Source of the DNA: Phytohabitans maris
Lineage (GTDB): Bacteria; Actinomycetota; Actinomycetes; Mycobacteriales; Micromonosporaceae
Length of the DNA: 39,261 bases
Assembly (NCBI RefSeq): GCF_031085175.1
Contig: NZ_JAVHUY010000071.1
Span: forward strand, 1 to 39,261
Direction of reading: 5' to 3'
Below the pieces are notes generated by a model that searched no databases, was not told the origin of the DNA, and was given only the letters and a program-made list of their open reading frames with translations. The translations under genes were made by a program, and so were the position numbers. This document shows, piece by piece, positions 31,433 through 39,261 of the stretch. Within the stretch, counting starts at the first letter, position 1. Each line of letters begins with the position of its first letter.

Positions 31433-31466
31433 TTTAGGTCGTTACAGACTTTAGGTCGTTATAGAC
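31433..31466. repeat. Tandem 17-bp direct repeat upstream of the pst cluster
   Basis: TTTAGGTCGTTACAGAC (31433-31449) is followed directly by the same 17 bases with one change, C to T (31450-31466). It is AT-rich for this genome and lies in the 324-base spacer between the pst cluster and the FtsX-type permease gene. It may bind a regulator in tandem. Apart from this, the inverted repeat and the PHO-like unit, I see nothing else in the spacer. Confidence 0.6.
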
Positions 31467-31480
31467 CTTGACCATCGACA

Positions 31481-34045
31481 TCAGGACGGGATCCCGGCAC
31501 CGAGCGCCGCCGCCACGGTCAGCCCGACGGCGCCGCCCAGTGCCGCCCCGAGCACCACCAGGATGGCCAGCTCGCGCGCGACCAAGCCGGCCACCTGAAT
31601 GCCGAGCAAGCCCTGCACCCGCAGGTCGGCCAGTTCCGCCCGGCGCTCGCGTACCGCCAGCCAGCCGGCGTCGCCCACCACGAGGGCCGCCGTGAGCACG
31701 ATCAGAGCGGTGGCCGCGGTGTCGACCCATCGGTCCTGTAGGGACACGGGCACACCGAACAGTTCGCTGACGACCGCGCCGCGCCACACGAACGTGCGGA
31801 GAAGATCCAACGTCAGCGCACCGGAGCCGACCGCGACCGCGGCCAGGCAGATGGCGCTTCGGGATGGGGTCCTCAACAGCTGGACGATCGACGCCCGCAG
31901 CGGGCCGCGGGCATGCAGCCGCCGCACCCGTGGGGGGCGTTCCGGCCGGCCGGAGTGCGCGGCCACGCTGGCTCGCCAGGCCGGCACCACCGCCGCCGCC
32001 AGGCCAACGGCCAGGGCCACCGGCACCGCCAGCAAGGGGGGCAGCGAGCTGACCGGACCTCGCGCGGCAGTGGTGACCGGCCAGACGAGAAGGGCGCTGA
32101 CGAGGCCCGCGGCGAGCGCGAGCAGGCCCGCCTCCGCCAGCAGGTGGCGAAAGATCTCGCCCGGCAGCAGGCCCAGGCGCGCCTGCTGTCTCAGCTCCGG
32201 AGCCAGGGCACGGGTGGAGGCGAGTGTCGCGTTGGCGACCGCCAACCCGCACACCAGCAGGAGTACGACGAGCAGCGCCTGACTCTGGCTCTCCCGCGTG
32301 CGCACGCTCACCGCGGCCGCGGACTCCCGAAACCAGGTCTCGGCGACCGTCAGCTGGGGGCGGCCGTTATGGCCCGCCGGGACGGTGACCGCGACGCGGG
32401 CGGGTGTCGCGCCAAGAGTGACGCTGACCCGCAGGCCCGTCAAGCCGCTGATCTCGTCGGCGATCGCGCGAACCCGCTCCCTGCTGAGCGCGTCGGTGCC
32501 GGTGACGCCGGCGACGCGTACCCGAACCGCACTGACCGGGCCGGCCTGGTTCACGTTCCGGAAGGCCGACGTATCGGTGAACGCGCCGACGCGGTCCAGC
32601 GGGATGAGCATCGTGGGCGCCACGGACGGATAGCCCGCCGGGTTCGCGTTGGGAAGCAGGTCGCGCCCACCGAGCGCTTGTCGTGTCGCGGCGTCCGCGG
32701 CGGCCAGCGGCGGGACCGCGAACGCGCCGACCCCGCGCCTCCCGACCGACACCCGGGCCGGATCGAACGTGCCCACAGTGGACAGCCGAGGCAACGGCGA
32801 ACCCGCGCCACCAGGGTCCGCCGACGTGGCGTGCCTGACGAGCTGCCGAGCGGCGCTGTCCGAGGCGTCGACCGGAGGTACCTTCCGCGCGCTGCCGGGC
32901 ACCTGCCAGGTCGCGGGTGGCGGCGAGGGCTGCGGGGTGACCGAGACCTGGCCGTCGGCGTGGCCGACGTAGTCCACCGGCGTCGTCGTCCAGAACGCGT
33001 CGACGACGTCCGTACGGCCCGGGCTCAGCGCGTCGCTGACCAGCTGGCGGTATGCGTCCGCGGAGGTGACGGTACGGGTCGCCACCACGGTCTCGCGCGC
33101 CCCGGACAGCAGGCGGTCGACCTGCGCGGCGCTCGCCCCCGCCGCCATGGCGGCCGCCACCCGATCCGGAAGCCGGGCGACGGCGACGGTGTCGTGGTCG
33201 TTGTAGGCGAGGGTGTCGGCGCGGATGGCCGGAATCGTGGCGTCACCGCCGCTGGATCCGTACTCGGGCAGGTACTGTCCCGCGCTGACCGCCTTGTCGA
33301 GGCCGTTGAGGGCCGCTTCCGCGGTGGGGTCCACGGCGGCGACCAGAGTCGGGAAGGTCCAGGTGTCCTCGACCGAGGGCTGTGCGGCGCGTGCCGACCC
33401 GACACGGCTGGACCAGCAGGTCCCGACCCGGCGGGTCTGGACGGCGAACGGATCGCCACCGGGCTCGGCGTCCTGGTGGACGACCCGCGGCGGGCAGTCC
33501 TTGTCGGCCGTGACGTAGGTGTAGGCGGCATGCGGTTGGACGATCCTGCTCAGGCCCTGATCGGTCGTGTGCGTGATGGTCGCGCTGTACGCGGCCGGCG
33601 CCCGCGGGCGCGTCCCGGGTATCGGTATCGCGACATGCACGGTCTGCAGGATGTAACCCACCATCGCGATCGGCGCGGCCACCTCCACGCCGGGTATCCG
33701 CTGGATCCGTCGCGCCTGTTCGAGAGTGATGCCGCCGTAGACGTCCTGCCACTGGCGCGGGCGCAGCAGGCTGTCGCCGCCGACCCGTCCGGTGCCGCTG
33801 GCGGCTCCCGGCGGCAGGACCAGGATGTCGTAGGTGGTGGGCGCGGATGGTGCGGTGGCGCCGACGATCTCCACGCGTCGGGTGTTCGCGCCGCCGAGGA
33901 TCGTGAAGGCGGTCGTCGCAACCGTCATCGCCGACACCACGGCCAGCGTCCGCCACCGCTCGGAACGCAACCGACGCCATACCAGCCAGAGCGCCGCCAG
34001 GCGGAAGCCCCGCTTTCTGGCCGGTCGTCGACGCCCGGCGCTCAT
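31481..34045 (-). CDS. FtsX/MacB-type ABC transporter permease with large extracellular domain
   Basis: An 854-residue membrane protein. One helix lies near residues 31-50 (LAVVSAMTVATTAFTILGG). About 530 extracytoplasmic residues follow, then an FtsX-type core: helices around LLVVLLLVCGLAVANATLA, LLALAAGLVSALLVW, PLLAVPVALAVGLAAAVVPAW, and after a loop with PLRASIVQLLRTPSRSAI a second set ending at the C-terminus. Permeases of this type work in mechanotransmission or lipid/peptide efflux rather than in import. The ATG at 34045 is chosen because GGAGGAGG lies nine bases upstream; the frame extends to 34117. It belongs with the ATPase at 34257-35093, from which it is separated by 211 bases. 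Confidence 0.82.
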   Translation of the reverse strand: MSAGRRRPARKRGFRLAALWLVWRRLRSERWRTLAVVSAMTVATTAFTILGGANTRRVEIVGATAPSAPTTYDILVLPPGAASGTGRVGGDSLLRPRQWQDVYGGITLEQARRIQRIPGVEVAAPIAMVGYILQTVHVAIPIPGTRPRAPAAYSATITHTTDQGLSRIVQPHAAYTYVTADKDCPPRVVHQDAEPGGDPFAVQTRRVGTCWSSRVGSARAAQPSVEDTWTFPTLVAAVDPTAEAALNGLDKAVSAGQYLPEYGSSGGDATIPAIRADTLAYNDHDTVAVARLPDRVAAAMAAGASAAQVDRLLSGARETVVATRTVTSADAYRQLVSDALSPGRTDVVDAFWTTTPVDYVGHADGQVSVTPQPSPPPATWQVPGSARKVPPVDASDSAARQLVRHATSADPGGAGSPLPRLSTVGTFDPARVSVGRRGVGAFAVPPLAAADAATRQALGGRDLLPNANPAGYPSVAPTMLIPLDRVGAFTDTSAFRNVNQAGPVSAVRVRVAGVTGTDALSRERVRAIADEISGLTGLRVSVTLGATPARVAVTVPAGHNGRPQLTVAETWFRESAAAVSVRTRESQSQALLVVLLLVCGLAVANATLASTRALAPELRQQARLGLLPGEIFRHLLAEAGLLALAAGLVSALLVWPVTTAARGPVSSLPPLLAVPVALAVGLAAAVVPAWRASVAAHSGRPERPPRVRRLHARGPLRASIVQLLRTPSRSAICLAAVAVGSGALTLDLLRTFVWRGAVVSELFGVPVSLQDRWVDTAATALIVLTAALVVGDAGWLAVRERRAELADLRVQGLLGIQVAGLVARELAILVVLGAALGGAVGLTVAAALGAGIPS

Positions 34046-34256
34046 CGACGCCGACCTCCTCCCCCGGGACCCACGGCGTACCGCAAATACCGTCCCGCGC
34101 GGACACGTCATCGGCAAGCGTCGAACGATGTGTTAGCGGCTCGGTCACTTGACCGTCACCGGGAGACTCGGCGGAAGAAACCGAGCGGAACGCACACGGC
34201 CCGGCAGGAGATCCACTGAGGACTGACGAAGCCACGACGGATGTCGCGACCGGGCC
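34046..34256 (-). other. Spacer between the ATPase and permease genes
   Basis: It contains the ribosome binding site of the permease gene (GGAGGAGG) and a small stem, CTCGG/CCGAG, near 34169-34185. No reading frame with a plausible start and coding bias was found on either strand. Confidence 0.4.
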
Positions 34257-35093
34257 TCAGAGCACGGGTGCCGGCCGTTCGATCCAGCGGCGGGCACGCT
34301 CTCGCGCGGCCTCGCCGGTGTCGGCGCGGATATCGTCGACGATCGCTCCGTCGCGGAGGCGCACCACGCGCGGGCAGCGAGCGGCCACCGCGTCTTCGCT
34401 GGTGGCCAGCAACAACGTCGTACCGTACCTGCCGGTCAGCCGCTTGAGCAGATCCAGGATCTCGGTCGCCGCCCGCCCGTCCAGGCCGGCGGTTGGTTCG
34501 TCGGCGATCACCAGTCGCGGACGGTTGGCCAGCGCACGCGCCAGCACGACCCGCTGCCGCTGCCCGCCGGACAGGTGAGGAACCTCCACCCTCGCCTGCT
34601 CGGCCAGGCCGACCGCGTCGAGAAGCTGCATCGCCCGCTCGTACGGATCGAAGCTCAACCGCTGGTACAGCAAGGGAAACACGACGTTGTCGACGGCGGT
34701 GAGCGCACCCATCAGCCGGGAGTCGTGGGAAAGGACCCCGATACGCCGGCGAAACCGGGTGGCCTGCCGGCGGGAGAGGGACTCGATGCGAACGCCGTCG
34801 ACGACGACGCTGCCCGTGTCCGGCCGGTCCTGCGCGGAGGCGAGCCGCAACAGCGAGGTCTTGCCGCAGCCGGCCGGCCCGGCGATGGCCACCGCCGCGC
34901 CGGACGGAACGGCCAGGTTGACGTCCGTCACCGCGGCGACGGTGCCCGCGAAACGGCCTCGGCCAGTCGGCCACCGCCGAGTGACGCGACGAAACCGCAC
35001 CGTTGCCCCCGAATCGGCGGCGGCCGCCGGCTCGAGCTCGCTTCGAAGCGGTTCGCCATGGTCAAGGCTTGGTATCCCCCGCAGCTGGACCAT
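34257..35093 (-). CDS. MacB/LolD-like ABC ATP-binding protein with altered Q- and H-loops
   Basis: An ATP-binding subunit of 278 residues, the likely partner of the FtsX-type permease. Walker A GPAGCGKTS, signature LSGGQRQR and Walker B RLVIADEPTAGLD are intact. Two usual residues are changed: the Q-loop reads GVLSHDSRLMG with His instead of Gln, and the H-switch region reads LLLATSEDAVA with Ser instead of His. Both positions normally help to couple ATP binding and hydrolysis. The N-terminal ~28 residues before the first strand are extra, and a shorter start is possible. It is transcribed away from the PadR gene across a 109-base spacer, the usual arrangement for PadR-controlled ABC systems. 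Confidence 0.85.
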   Translation of the reverse strand: MVQLRGIPSLDHGEPLRSELEPAAAADSGATVRFRRVTRRWPTGRGRFAGTVAAVTDVNLAVPSGAAVAIAGPAGCGKTSLLRLASAQDRPDTGSVVVDGVRIESLSRRQATRFRRRIGVLSHDSRLMGALTAVDNVVFPLLYQRLSFDPYERAMQLLDAVGLAEQARVEVPHLSGGQRQRVVLARALANRPRLVIADEPTAGLDGRAATEILDLLKRLTGRYGTTLLLATSEDAVAARCPRVVRLRDGAIVDDIRADTGEAARERARRWIERPAPVL

Positions 35094-35190
35094 GCCCCCA
35101 ATGATGCCGCACCGGCATAGAGCGCGCTCGACGCCGGGGACGGGCCCGACCGACGGGATCCGACGGAGCGGAGTATCGCCTGGTCATAGG

Positions 35191-35196
35191 TAGGAT
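35191..35196 (+). promoter_or_regulatory. Putative -10 box of the leaderless padR promoter
   Basis: TAGGAT (TANNNT type) ends six bases before the ATG at 35203, so transcription would begin at the start codon. There is no Shine-Dalgarno sequence. The promoter lies in the 109-base divergent spacer, where PadR-type regulators usually bind to control themselves and the ABC genes. Confidence 0.5.
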
Positions 35197-35202
35197 GGCC
35201 GC

Positions 35203-35814
35203 ATGCCGTACGCGCACGCGTTGCTGGCGCTCCTCGCCGAGCGCGACTGCTACGCGTGGAGCCTGCGTGGCGGAGTCGAGGCCGCCCTGGGCAACGACTG
35301 GAGCGGCGCCTCGCGCAGTCACGTGTACGCGATCATCAAGCAGCTGCTCAGAAACGGGCTGATCAGCGCCGCCCCGCACCCCAGCGCCGACCACCGCCCC
35401 GACATCACCACGCACTCGATCACCGAGGCGGGCCGGGCCGAGCTGTCCCGGTGGATGGACGAGCCGACGATCCGCGCGGCGGGCTACCGCGACGACTTTC
35501 AGCTCAAGGTCATGGCGGCGGCTCTGCGCGGCGAAGCCGAGATACGCCGGATATGCGACATCCAGCGCCGGGCGCGGCTGGACGAACTGCAGGTGTTGCA
35601 CGCGCTGCGGGAAGAGGAGTCGGTCAACGGCGGCCTCGGCACCTGGACCGTGGAGGTCGCGATCAACTATCTCGACGCCGACCTGCTCGCGGTCGACTCG
35701 GCCGAGTCCCGGGCGGAGCAGATCGCCGAAGAGATACCCAAGCTGCTGGCGCCGTTCCTCTCCGGTGGCGGCTCCTCACCCGGCACCGCCACCCACACCG
35801 CCGTGGGACGCTGA
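35203..35814 (+). CDS. PadR family transcriptional regulator
   Basis: A 203-residue regulator. The winged helix-turn-helix occupies residues 1-75: MPYAHALLALLAERDCYAWSL, then SRSHVYAIIKQLLRNGLI, with the wing HRPDITTHSITEAGRAEL. The C-terminal ~100 residues form the helical dimerisation part (EIRRICDIQRRARLDELQVLHAL). PadR proteins repress neighbouring efflux ABC genes and respond to the compound or stress the exporter handles. It is divergent from the ATPase gene and is probably leaderless. Its stop at 35814 is followed at once by a decayed gene fragment on the same strand. Confidence 0.88.
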   Translation: MPYAHALLALLAERDCYAWSLRGGVEAALGNDWSGASRSHVYAIIKQLLRNGLISAAPHPSADHRPDITTHSITEAGRAELSRWMDEPTIRAAGYRDDFQLKVMAAALRGEAEIRRICDIQRRARLDELQVLHALREEESVNGGLGTWTVEVAINYLDADLLAVDSAESRAEQIAEEIPKLLAPFLSGGGSSPGTATHTAVGR

Positions 35815-35816
35815 CC

Positions 35817-36368
35817 ATCCACGCACGTGGCGAGGGGGCCGACTACCTGCACCGCCTCGCCGAAGCCGAAGCCAGAGCCGAGGACGGGGGCGGCGCCACG
35901 ATCGTCTGGGCGGTCACCTCCGCCAACCACGACAACACCAAACGCAACCCGGTCCCGTACCACCGTCGAGGGGCGGCGATCGAGCGGTTCAGCGTGCTGA
36001 CCGGGCTACGGTCGCTGGTCGTACCCGTCTTCGACACCGCACCCACCGACGCGTTCGCCGAGGTCACCCTCAAGACCATCACCGTCGCCACCGACCTGAC
36101 GCTCACCCCGGAAAACACTCTGGTCGCCTGCTCCACACCCGAGGTCGCCAAGCTGTACGAGCGGCTCGGCTTCCCGATCGCCCAGGTCGAGGCCGACCCG
36201 GAGCTACGCACCACGCCCGAGCGGCCGTGGGACGTCCTGCTCCGCCTGGCCGCCGGCGACGACAGCTGGCGCAAGCTGGCCCACCCCGCCACGATCGACG
36301 TCTTCGACCGCTACCGGCTGGCCCACACGGTCCGGTCGGTGGTCAACGACCCGGTCGATCGACCTGTC
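35817..36368 (+). pseudogene. Decayed gene fragment, no start and no stop of its own
   Basis: The +3 frame here has strong coding character: HARGEGADYLHRLAEAEARA, YHRRGAAIERFSVLTGLRSL, DAFAEVTLKTITVATDLTLTPE, ACSTPEVAKLYERLGF and RPWDVLLRLAAGDDSWRKL. It reads like a conserved soluble enzyme, but I cannot name the family. There is no ATG, GTG or TTG before this coding stretch: the frame runs back through the PadR gene, and only a CTG at 35811 is available. At the other end it continues without stop into the antisense of the monooxygenase gene. I conclude that both ends were lost, probably during rearrangement around the adjacent mobile elements. A CTG-started expressed protein is possible but unlikely. 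Confidence 0.55.
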
Positions 36369-36380
36369 CGGAAACCCCTC

Positions 36381-37547
36381 CTACGTGTAGAGGGTGAACT
36401 CGGGGTGGGCGCCGGTCAGGTAGTGGGCGCCGACCTCGCGGCGTTTGTACGCGACCGGGTCGTGCAGGGTGTGCGTGCGCACGTTGCGCCAGAACCGGTC
36501 GAAGCCGTACCGGTTGGCGGTGGACCGGGCGCCGGTCACCTCGTAGATGCCGGCGGTCACGTCCAGCGCGGCGTCGGTGGCGACCACCTTGAGCCGGGCC
36601 ACGGTGACCGCGAGCTCGCCGCGCTCGTCCCAGGTCAGGTCCGCGCCGCGGGCTTCGGCCTCGGTGAGCCGGGCGGCGACCCGTTCGGCCTGCGCGCCGA
36701 CCGCGTCCAGGCGGGCCGCGTACGAGCCGTAGGTGGCCAGGACGTACGGCTCGTCGGTGGCGGACGCCGCGCCGCCCAGGACCCAGGGCCGGGACGTGGT
36801 GCGGGTGTACTCGGCGGCCGTGGCCAGCGCGCCCTCCGCGATGCCGAGGTAGAAGTGGCCGAACACCGCCTGGATCGCCGGGGTGATCAGCGAGGAGCGC
36901 GGGGTGACCTTCACCGGGGCGAGCGAGCCGATCACCCAGTCGCCGCCGACGGGCGTTCCGGTGAACGTGACGCTGCCGCTGGCGGAGAGGCGCTGGCCGA
37001 GGTTGTCCCAGTCGCCGCCGAAGTCGATCCCCTCCGCGTCCCGCGGCACGGCCACGAGCAGCGGCTCGCCGGTAGTGGTGACCGTGCCGCTGGCCACGGT
37101 CAGGTCGCCCACGCTGGCGCCGGTGGAGAAGCTCTTGGTGCCGTCGAGCCGGTAGCCGGTGCCGTCCGGGGTGAGCGTCAGCTCCGGCTCGATCGGGTTG
37201 ACCGCGTCGCCCCACAGCCACTGCCACTGCGCGGACGGCCGGCCGAGCCGCTCAGCCACCTCGGGCGTACCGGCCAGCCACAGGTTGCTCTGGTTGACGT
37301 AGTGGTAGCCGAGCAGCTGGGCGATCGAACCGTCCACTGTGGCCAGCTCGCGGACGGCGGCGAGGGCGGTGGCCCAGGTCTGCCCCGCGCCGCCGAGCCC
37401 GGCCGGCACGAGCAGGGCGGGCAGCTCGTACCGGCGCAGGATCTCCGCCTCGGTGAACGGCTCCTTGTTGGCCCGGTCCCGCTCCAGCGCGTCGACCGCC
37501 AGCTCCTTGGCCGCGTCGCGGGCCCGGCCGATCCATTCCGAACTCAT
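36381..37547 (-). CDS. Acyl-CoA-dehydrogenase-fold flavin monooxygenase (DszC/SfnB-like)
   Basis: A 388-residue flavoenzyme of the acyl-CoA dehydrogenase fold. It lacks acyl-CoA chemistry and uses reduced flavin and oxygen. The segments LPALLVPAGLGGAGQTWATAL, SGASVGDLTVASGT-like core and especially the C-terminal GARSTANRYGFDRFWRNVRTHTLHDPVAYK are those of DszC and SfnB/SfnC relatives. These oxygenate sulfur compounds during sulfur acquisition, so the substrate is probably an organosulfur compound (inference). GGGGGAG precedes the ATG. The MITE-like element begins only 20 bases upstream of the start codon, so its native promoter must lie beyond or have been replaced. Confidence 0.85.
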   Translation of the reverse strand: MSSEWIGRARDAAKELAVDALERDRANKEPFTEAEILRRYELPALLVPAGLGGAGQTWATALAAVRELATVDGSIAQLLGYHYVNQSNLWLAGTPEVAERLGRPSAQWQWLWGDAVNPIEPELTLTPDGTGYRLDGTKSFSTGASVGDLTVASGTVTTTGEPLLVAVPRDAEGIDFGGDWDNLGQRLSASGSVTFTGTPVGGDWVIGSLAPVKVTPRSSLITPAIQAVFGHFYLGIAEGALATAAEYTRTTSRPWVLGGAASATDEPYVLATYGSYAARLDAVGAQAERVAARLTEAEARGADLTWDERGELAVTVARLKVVATDAALDVTAGIYEVTGARSTANRYGFDRFWRNVRTHTLHDPVAYKRREVGAHYLTGAHPEFTLYT

Positions 37548-37566
37548 GCTCTCCCCCTTCTGGACC

Positions 37567-37731
37567 TAGGGCCTGATCAAATTCCTTGCCGGGCTGCGCC
37601 GGGCCCAGACGCCGCCATGCGGCGCCGGGCGTAAGGCCGCATACAACACCGGTATGCGACCTTGCGCCCGCCACCACCTGACGCCGCCTGGACTCCGGCT
37701 CGCACCGACAAACTCTTTGATACAGGCCCTA
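37567..37731. mobile_element. MITE-like non-autonomous element, about 165 bp
   Basis: Imperfect terminal inverted repeats TAGGGCCTGATCAAA (37567-37581) and TTTGATACAGGCCCTA (37716-37731) flank a stretch without a protein-coding gene. Both ends include CTAG (37566-37569 and 37729-37732). The interior has a strong hairpin: 18-base arms at 37627-37644 and 37652-37669 with two mismatches and a seven-base loop. Size, terminal repeats and structure fit a miniature element mobilised by a transposase elsewhere; the terminal sequence differs from the adjacent IS701. Confidence 0.65.
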
Positions 37732-37796
37732 GTAGTGCTTTGTTAGGTCGGCGTGTCGTGGGGTCGTCGGGGTGGTGCGGGTAGTTTCATGCTTCG

Positions 37797-39140
37797 GTGA
37801 CTCCGGATGAGCTTTCGGTTGTGCGGCAACGCCTGGAGGCGTTCGCGGCGGACGTGTTCACGCCCTTGGCCCGGTCTGACCAGCGGGTCAAGGGCGAGAC
37901 GTATCTGCGGGGGCTGTTGCTGGACGGGCGGCGTAAGTCGATGCAGCCGATGGCGGCCCGGCTCGGCGTGGATCATCAGGGGCTGCAGCAGTTCGTGACC
38001 ACGTCGACGTGGGACACCATGGCGGTGCGGGCGCGGCTGGCCGAGCGGGCGGTAGAGTTGATCGACCCGGTCGCGTGGGTGTTCGATGACACCGGGTTCC
38101 CGAAGGACGGCACCGGCTCGCCCGGGGTGGCCCGGCAGTACTCCGGCACCCTGGGCAAGGTCGCCAACTGCCAGATCGGGGTCAGCGTCCACGCGGTCAC
38201 CGATACGGCGTCGTGCCCGCTGGACTGGCGGCTGTTCCTGCCGGAGTCCTGGGACGCCGCCAAGGCCGGACCGGCCGCGGTCAAGGCGGCCAAGGCCAAG
38301 CAGCGTAAGACGTTGACGAATGCACCGCGGGCCACCGCGTCTGTCGAACCGGCCGAGGTCGATGTTGATGCGGTCGCCGCTGCCGCGACCGAGACCGCGC
38401 GGCGGCGGCGCCGCAAGGCCGCGATTCCGGAGGATGAGGGCCACCGTCCGAAGTGGATACTGGCAATCGAGATGATCGACGGGCTCGCTGCACACGGATT
38501 GCGACCACCCCTGGTCACCGCCGACTCCGGCTACGGCGACAGCGGCCCGTTCCGGGCCGCGCTCGACGAACGCGGCATCCTCTACAGCGTCCAGGTCAAA
38601 GGCGAAACCCTCGCCCACCGGTCCGACGCGGAACCCGCGCCACCCACGTGGTCCGGGCACGGCCGCCCACCGACCCGCCCGGACTACCCCGACGACGCGG
38701 CCAGCATTGCCCGGCACGTGCTCGACGCCGGCCGCGATGCCGCGACCACGGTCACCTGGCGCGAAGGCAGCAAAGGCATCCTCAGCTCACAGTTCGTGTT
38801 CCTACGGGTCCGTCCGGCTGGGCACCGCATCCCCCGCAACCCCGACGGCAGCCTGCCCGAGCGGTGGCTGATCGCGGAATGGCCCGACGACGAGGCCGAA
38901 CCGGTCACCTACTGGCTATCCAGCCAACCCGCCGACACCGACCCCGTCGACCTGATCCGCACCGCGAAGATCCGCTGGCGGATCGAACACGACTACCGCG
39001 AACTGAAAACCGGCCTCGGCCTGGACCACTTCGAAGGCCGCTCCTTCACCGGCTGGCACCGCCACGTCACCCTGGTCACCGCCGCGCACCTGTTCATCAC
39101 CCTGCTGCGACACGACCCAAAAGCGGCTGCGCCGGCCTGA
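37797..39140 (+). CDS. IS701-family DDE transposase, zero-frame product
   Basis: Transposase of 447 residues as read in the zero frame, starting at a GTG. Catalytic motifs are VFDDTGFPKDGTGSPGVARQY (first Asp), VTADSGYGDSGPF (second Asp) and RWRIEHDYRELKTGLGLDHFEGRS (Glu). The zero frame ends LLRHDPKAAAPA. The C-terminal part that IS701 proteins normally have, GLTLYKVIRELQYLLATWTGACPTCH, is intact in the -1 frame and runs to a TAA at 39254-39256. A slippery heptamer CCCAAAA lies exactly at the switch (39116-39122). Either the full protein is made by programmed -1 frameshifting, or a one-base deletion has truncated it. No Shine-Dalgarno sequence precedes the GTG. Confidence 0.85.
   Translation: MTPDELSVVRQRLEAFAADVFTPLARSDQRVKGETYLRGLLLDGRRKSMQPMAARLGVDHQGLQQFVTTSTWDTMAVRARLAERAVELIDPVAWVFDDTGFPKDGTGSPGVARQYSGTLGKVANCQIGVSVHAVTDTASCPLDWRLFLPESWDAAKAGPAAVKAAKAKQRKTLTNAPRATASVEPAEVDVDAVAAAATETARRRRRKAAIPEDEGHRPKWILAIEMIDGLAAHGLRPPLVTADSGYGDSGPFRAALDERGILYSVQVKGETLAHRSDAEPAPPTWSGHGRPPTRPDYPDDAASIARHVLDAGRDAATTVTWREGSKGILSSQFVFLRVRPAGHRIPRNPDGSLPERWLIAEWPDDEAEPVTYWLSSQPADTDPVDLIRTAKIRWRIEHDYRELKTGLGLDHFEGRSFTGWHRHVTLVTAAHLFITLLRHDPKAAAPA
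39116..39122 (+). other. Slippery heptamer for -1 frameshifting in the transposase
   Basis: C_CCA_AAA fits the X_XXY_YYZ rule in the zero frame (CCA at 39117, AAA at 39120). Tandem slippage would pair CCC and AAA again and continue with AGC GGC TGC into the conserved C-terminal tail. GC-rich sequence follows within ten bases. Confidence 0.55.
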
Positions 39141-39261
39141 CCCTCTACAAGGTCATCCGCGAGCTGCAATACCTCCTCGCGACCTGGACCGGCGCCTGCC
39201 CCACATGCCACCAAACCGTGAAACCCTTACACCACAACCAATCTCGAGTTACCTAACAAAG

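Larger units (their letters stand above)
37733..39261 (+). mobile_element. IS701-family insertion sequence, right end at the window edge
   Basis: Terminal inverted repeats are CTTTGTTAGGT at 37738-37748 and ACCTAACAAAG at 39251-39261. The outermost bases of the left end (TAGTG, 37733-37737) have no counterpart because the window stops. It sits directly after a CTAG, which fits the CTAG-type target preferred by IS701 elements and coincides with the right edge of the MITE-like element. The transposase gene takes up nearly the whole length. Confidence 0.85.

Noticed and set aside
35256-37634. Open frame of 792 codons on the plus strand
   Set aside because: It is a chance join of out-of-frame PadR sequence, the decayed fragment and the antisense of the monooxygenase gene. 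Only 35817-36368 has coding character.

Overview
The window is high-GC DNA from a filamentous actinomycete, most likely one of the Micromonosporaceae. The codon bias, actinobacterial gene families, leaderless promoters of the TANNNT type and an IS701-type element all point that way; the genus cannot be read from the sequence.

Layout. (1) 5-1389 holds etfA and a small DUF3817 membrane protein, closed by a perfect 14-bp terminator hairpin. (2) 1544-5681 holds a secreted DUF1593 (nucleoside-hydrolase-like) protein, a divergent S11 D,D-carboxypeptidase and a LacI-type regulator. (3) 5758-15288 is a leftward operon: an amidohydrolase of family 3, two paralogous DUF1185 (AA_synth) proteins, an FAD monooxygenase, a NitT/TauT-type ABC importer with two different permeases, a substrate-binding lipoprotein, a GATase1-like protein, a cysteine hydrolase and a small HapK-like protein. 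It looks like an uptake-and-degradation pathway for an unidentified nitrogen-containing, probably ring-containing compound. Its promoter region carries two LacI-like operators and faces a ribokinase gene preceded by an unexplained 34-codon reading frame.

(4) 16591-31156 is the most remarkable part. Read leftwards it runs: small protein, pstC, pstA, membrane-anchored PstS, 877-aa PstS-like protein, a third secreted binding protein, two secreted proteins sharing an unnamed domain (one with an Ig-like and a WxL-like domain), a DUF916-like membrane protein, an LPXTG protein, a sortase-fold protein without catalytic His and Cys, and pstB. The parts resemble the Csc/WxL surface clusters of Gram-positive bacteria, here built into a phosphate transporter locus between pstS and pstB. 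I infer a surface assembly that works with the Pst permease.

(5) 31481-35814 is an FtsX-type permease, an ABC ATPase with altered Q- and H-loops, and a divergent leaderless PadR regulator. (6) 35817-39261 is a decayed gene fragment, a DszC/SfnB-like flavin monooxygenase, a 165-bp MITE-like element immediately upstream of it, and an IS701-family insertion sequence whose transposase needs a -1 frameshift at a perfect slippery heptamer to reach its usual C-terminus. The right end of the IS lies at or just past the window edge. No tRNA, rRNA or CRISPR array was seen.
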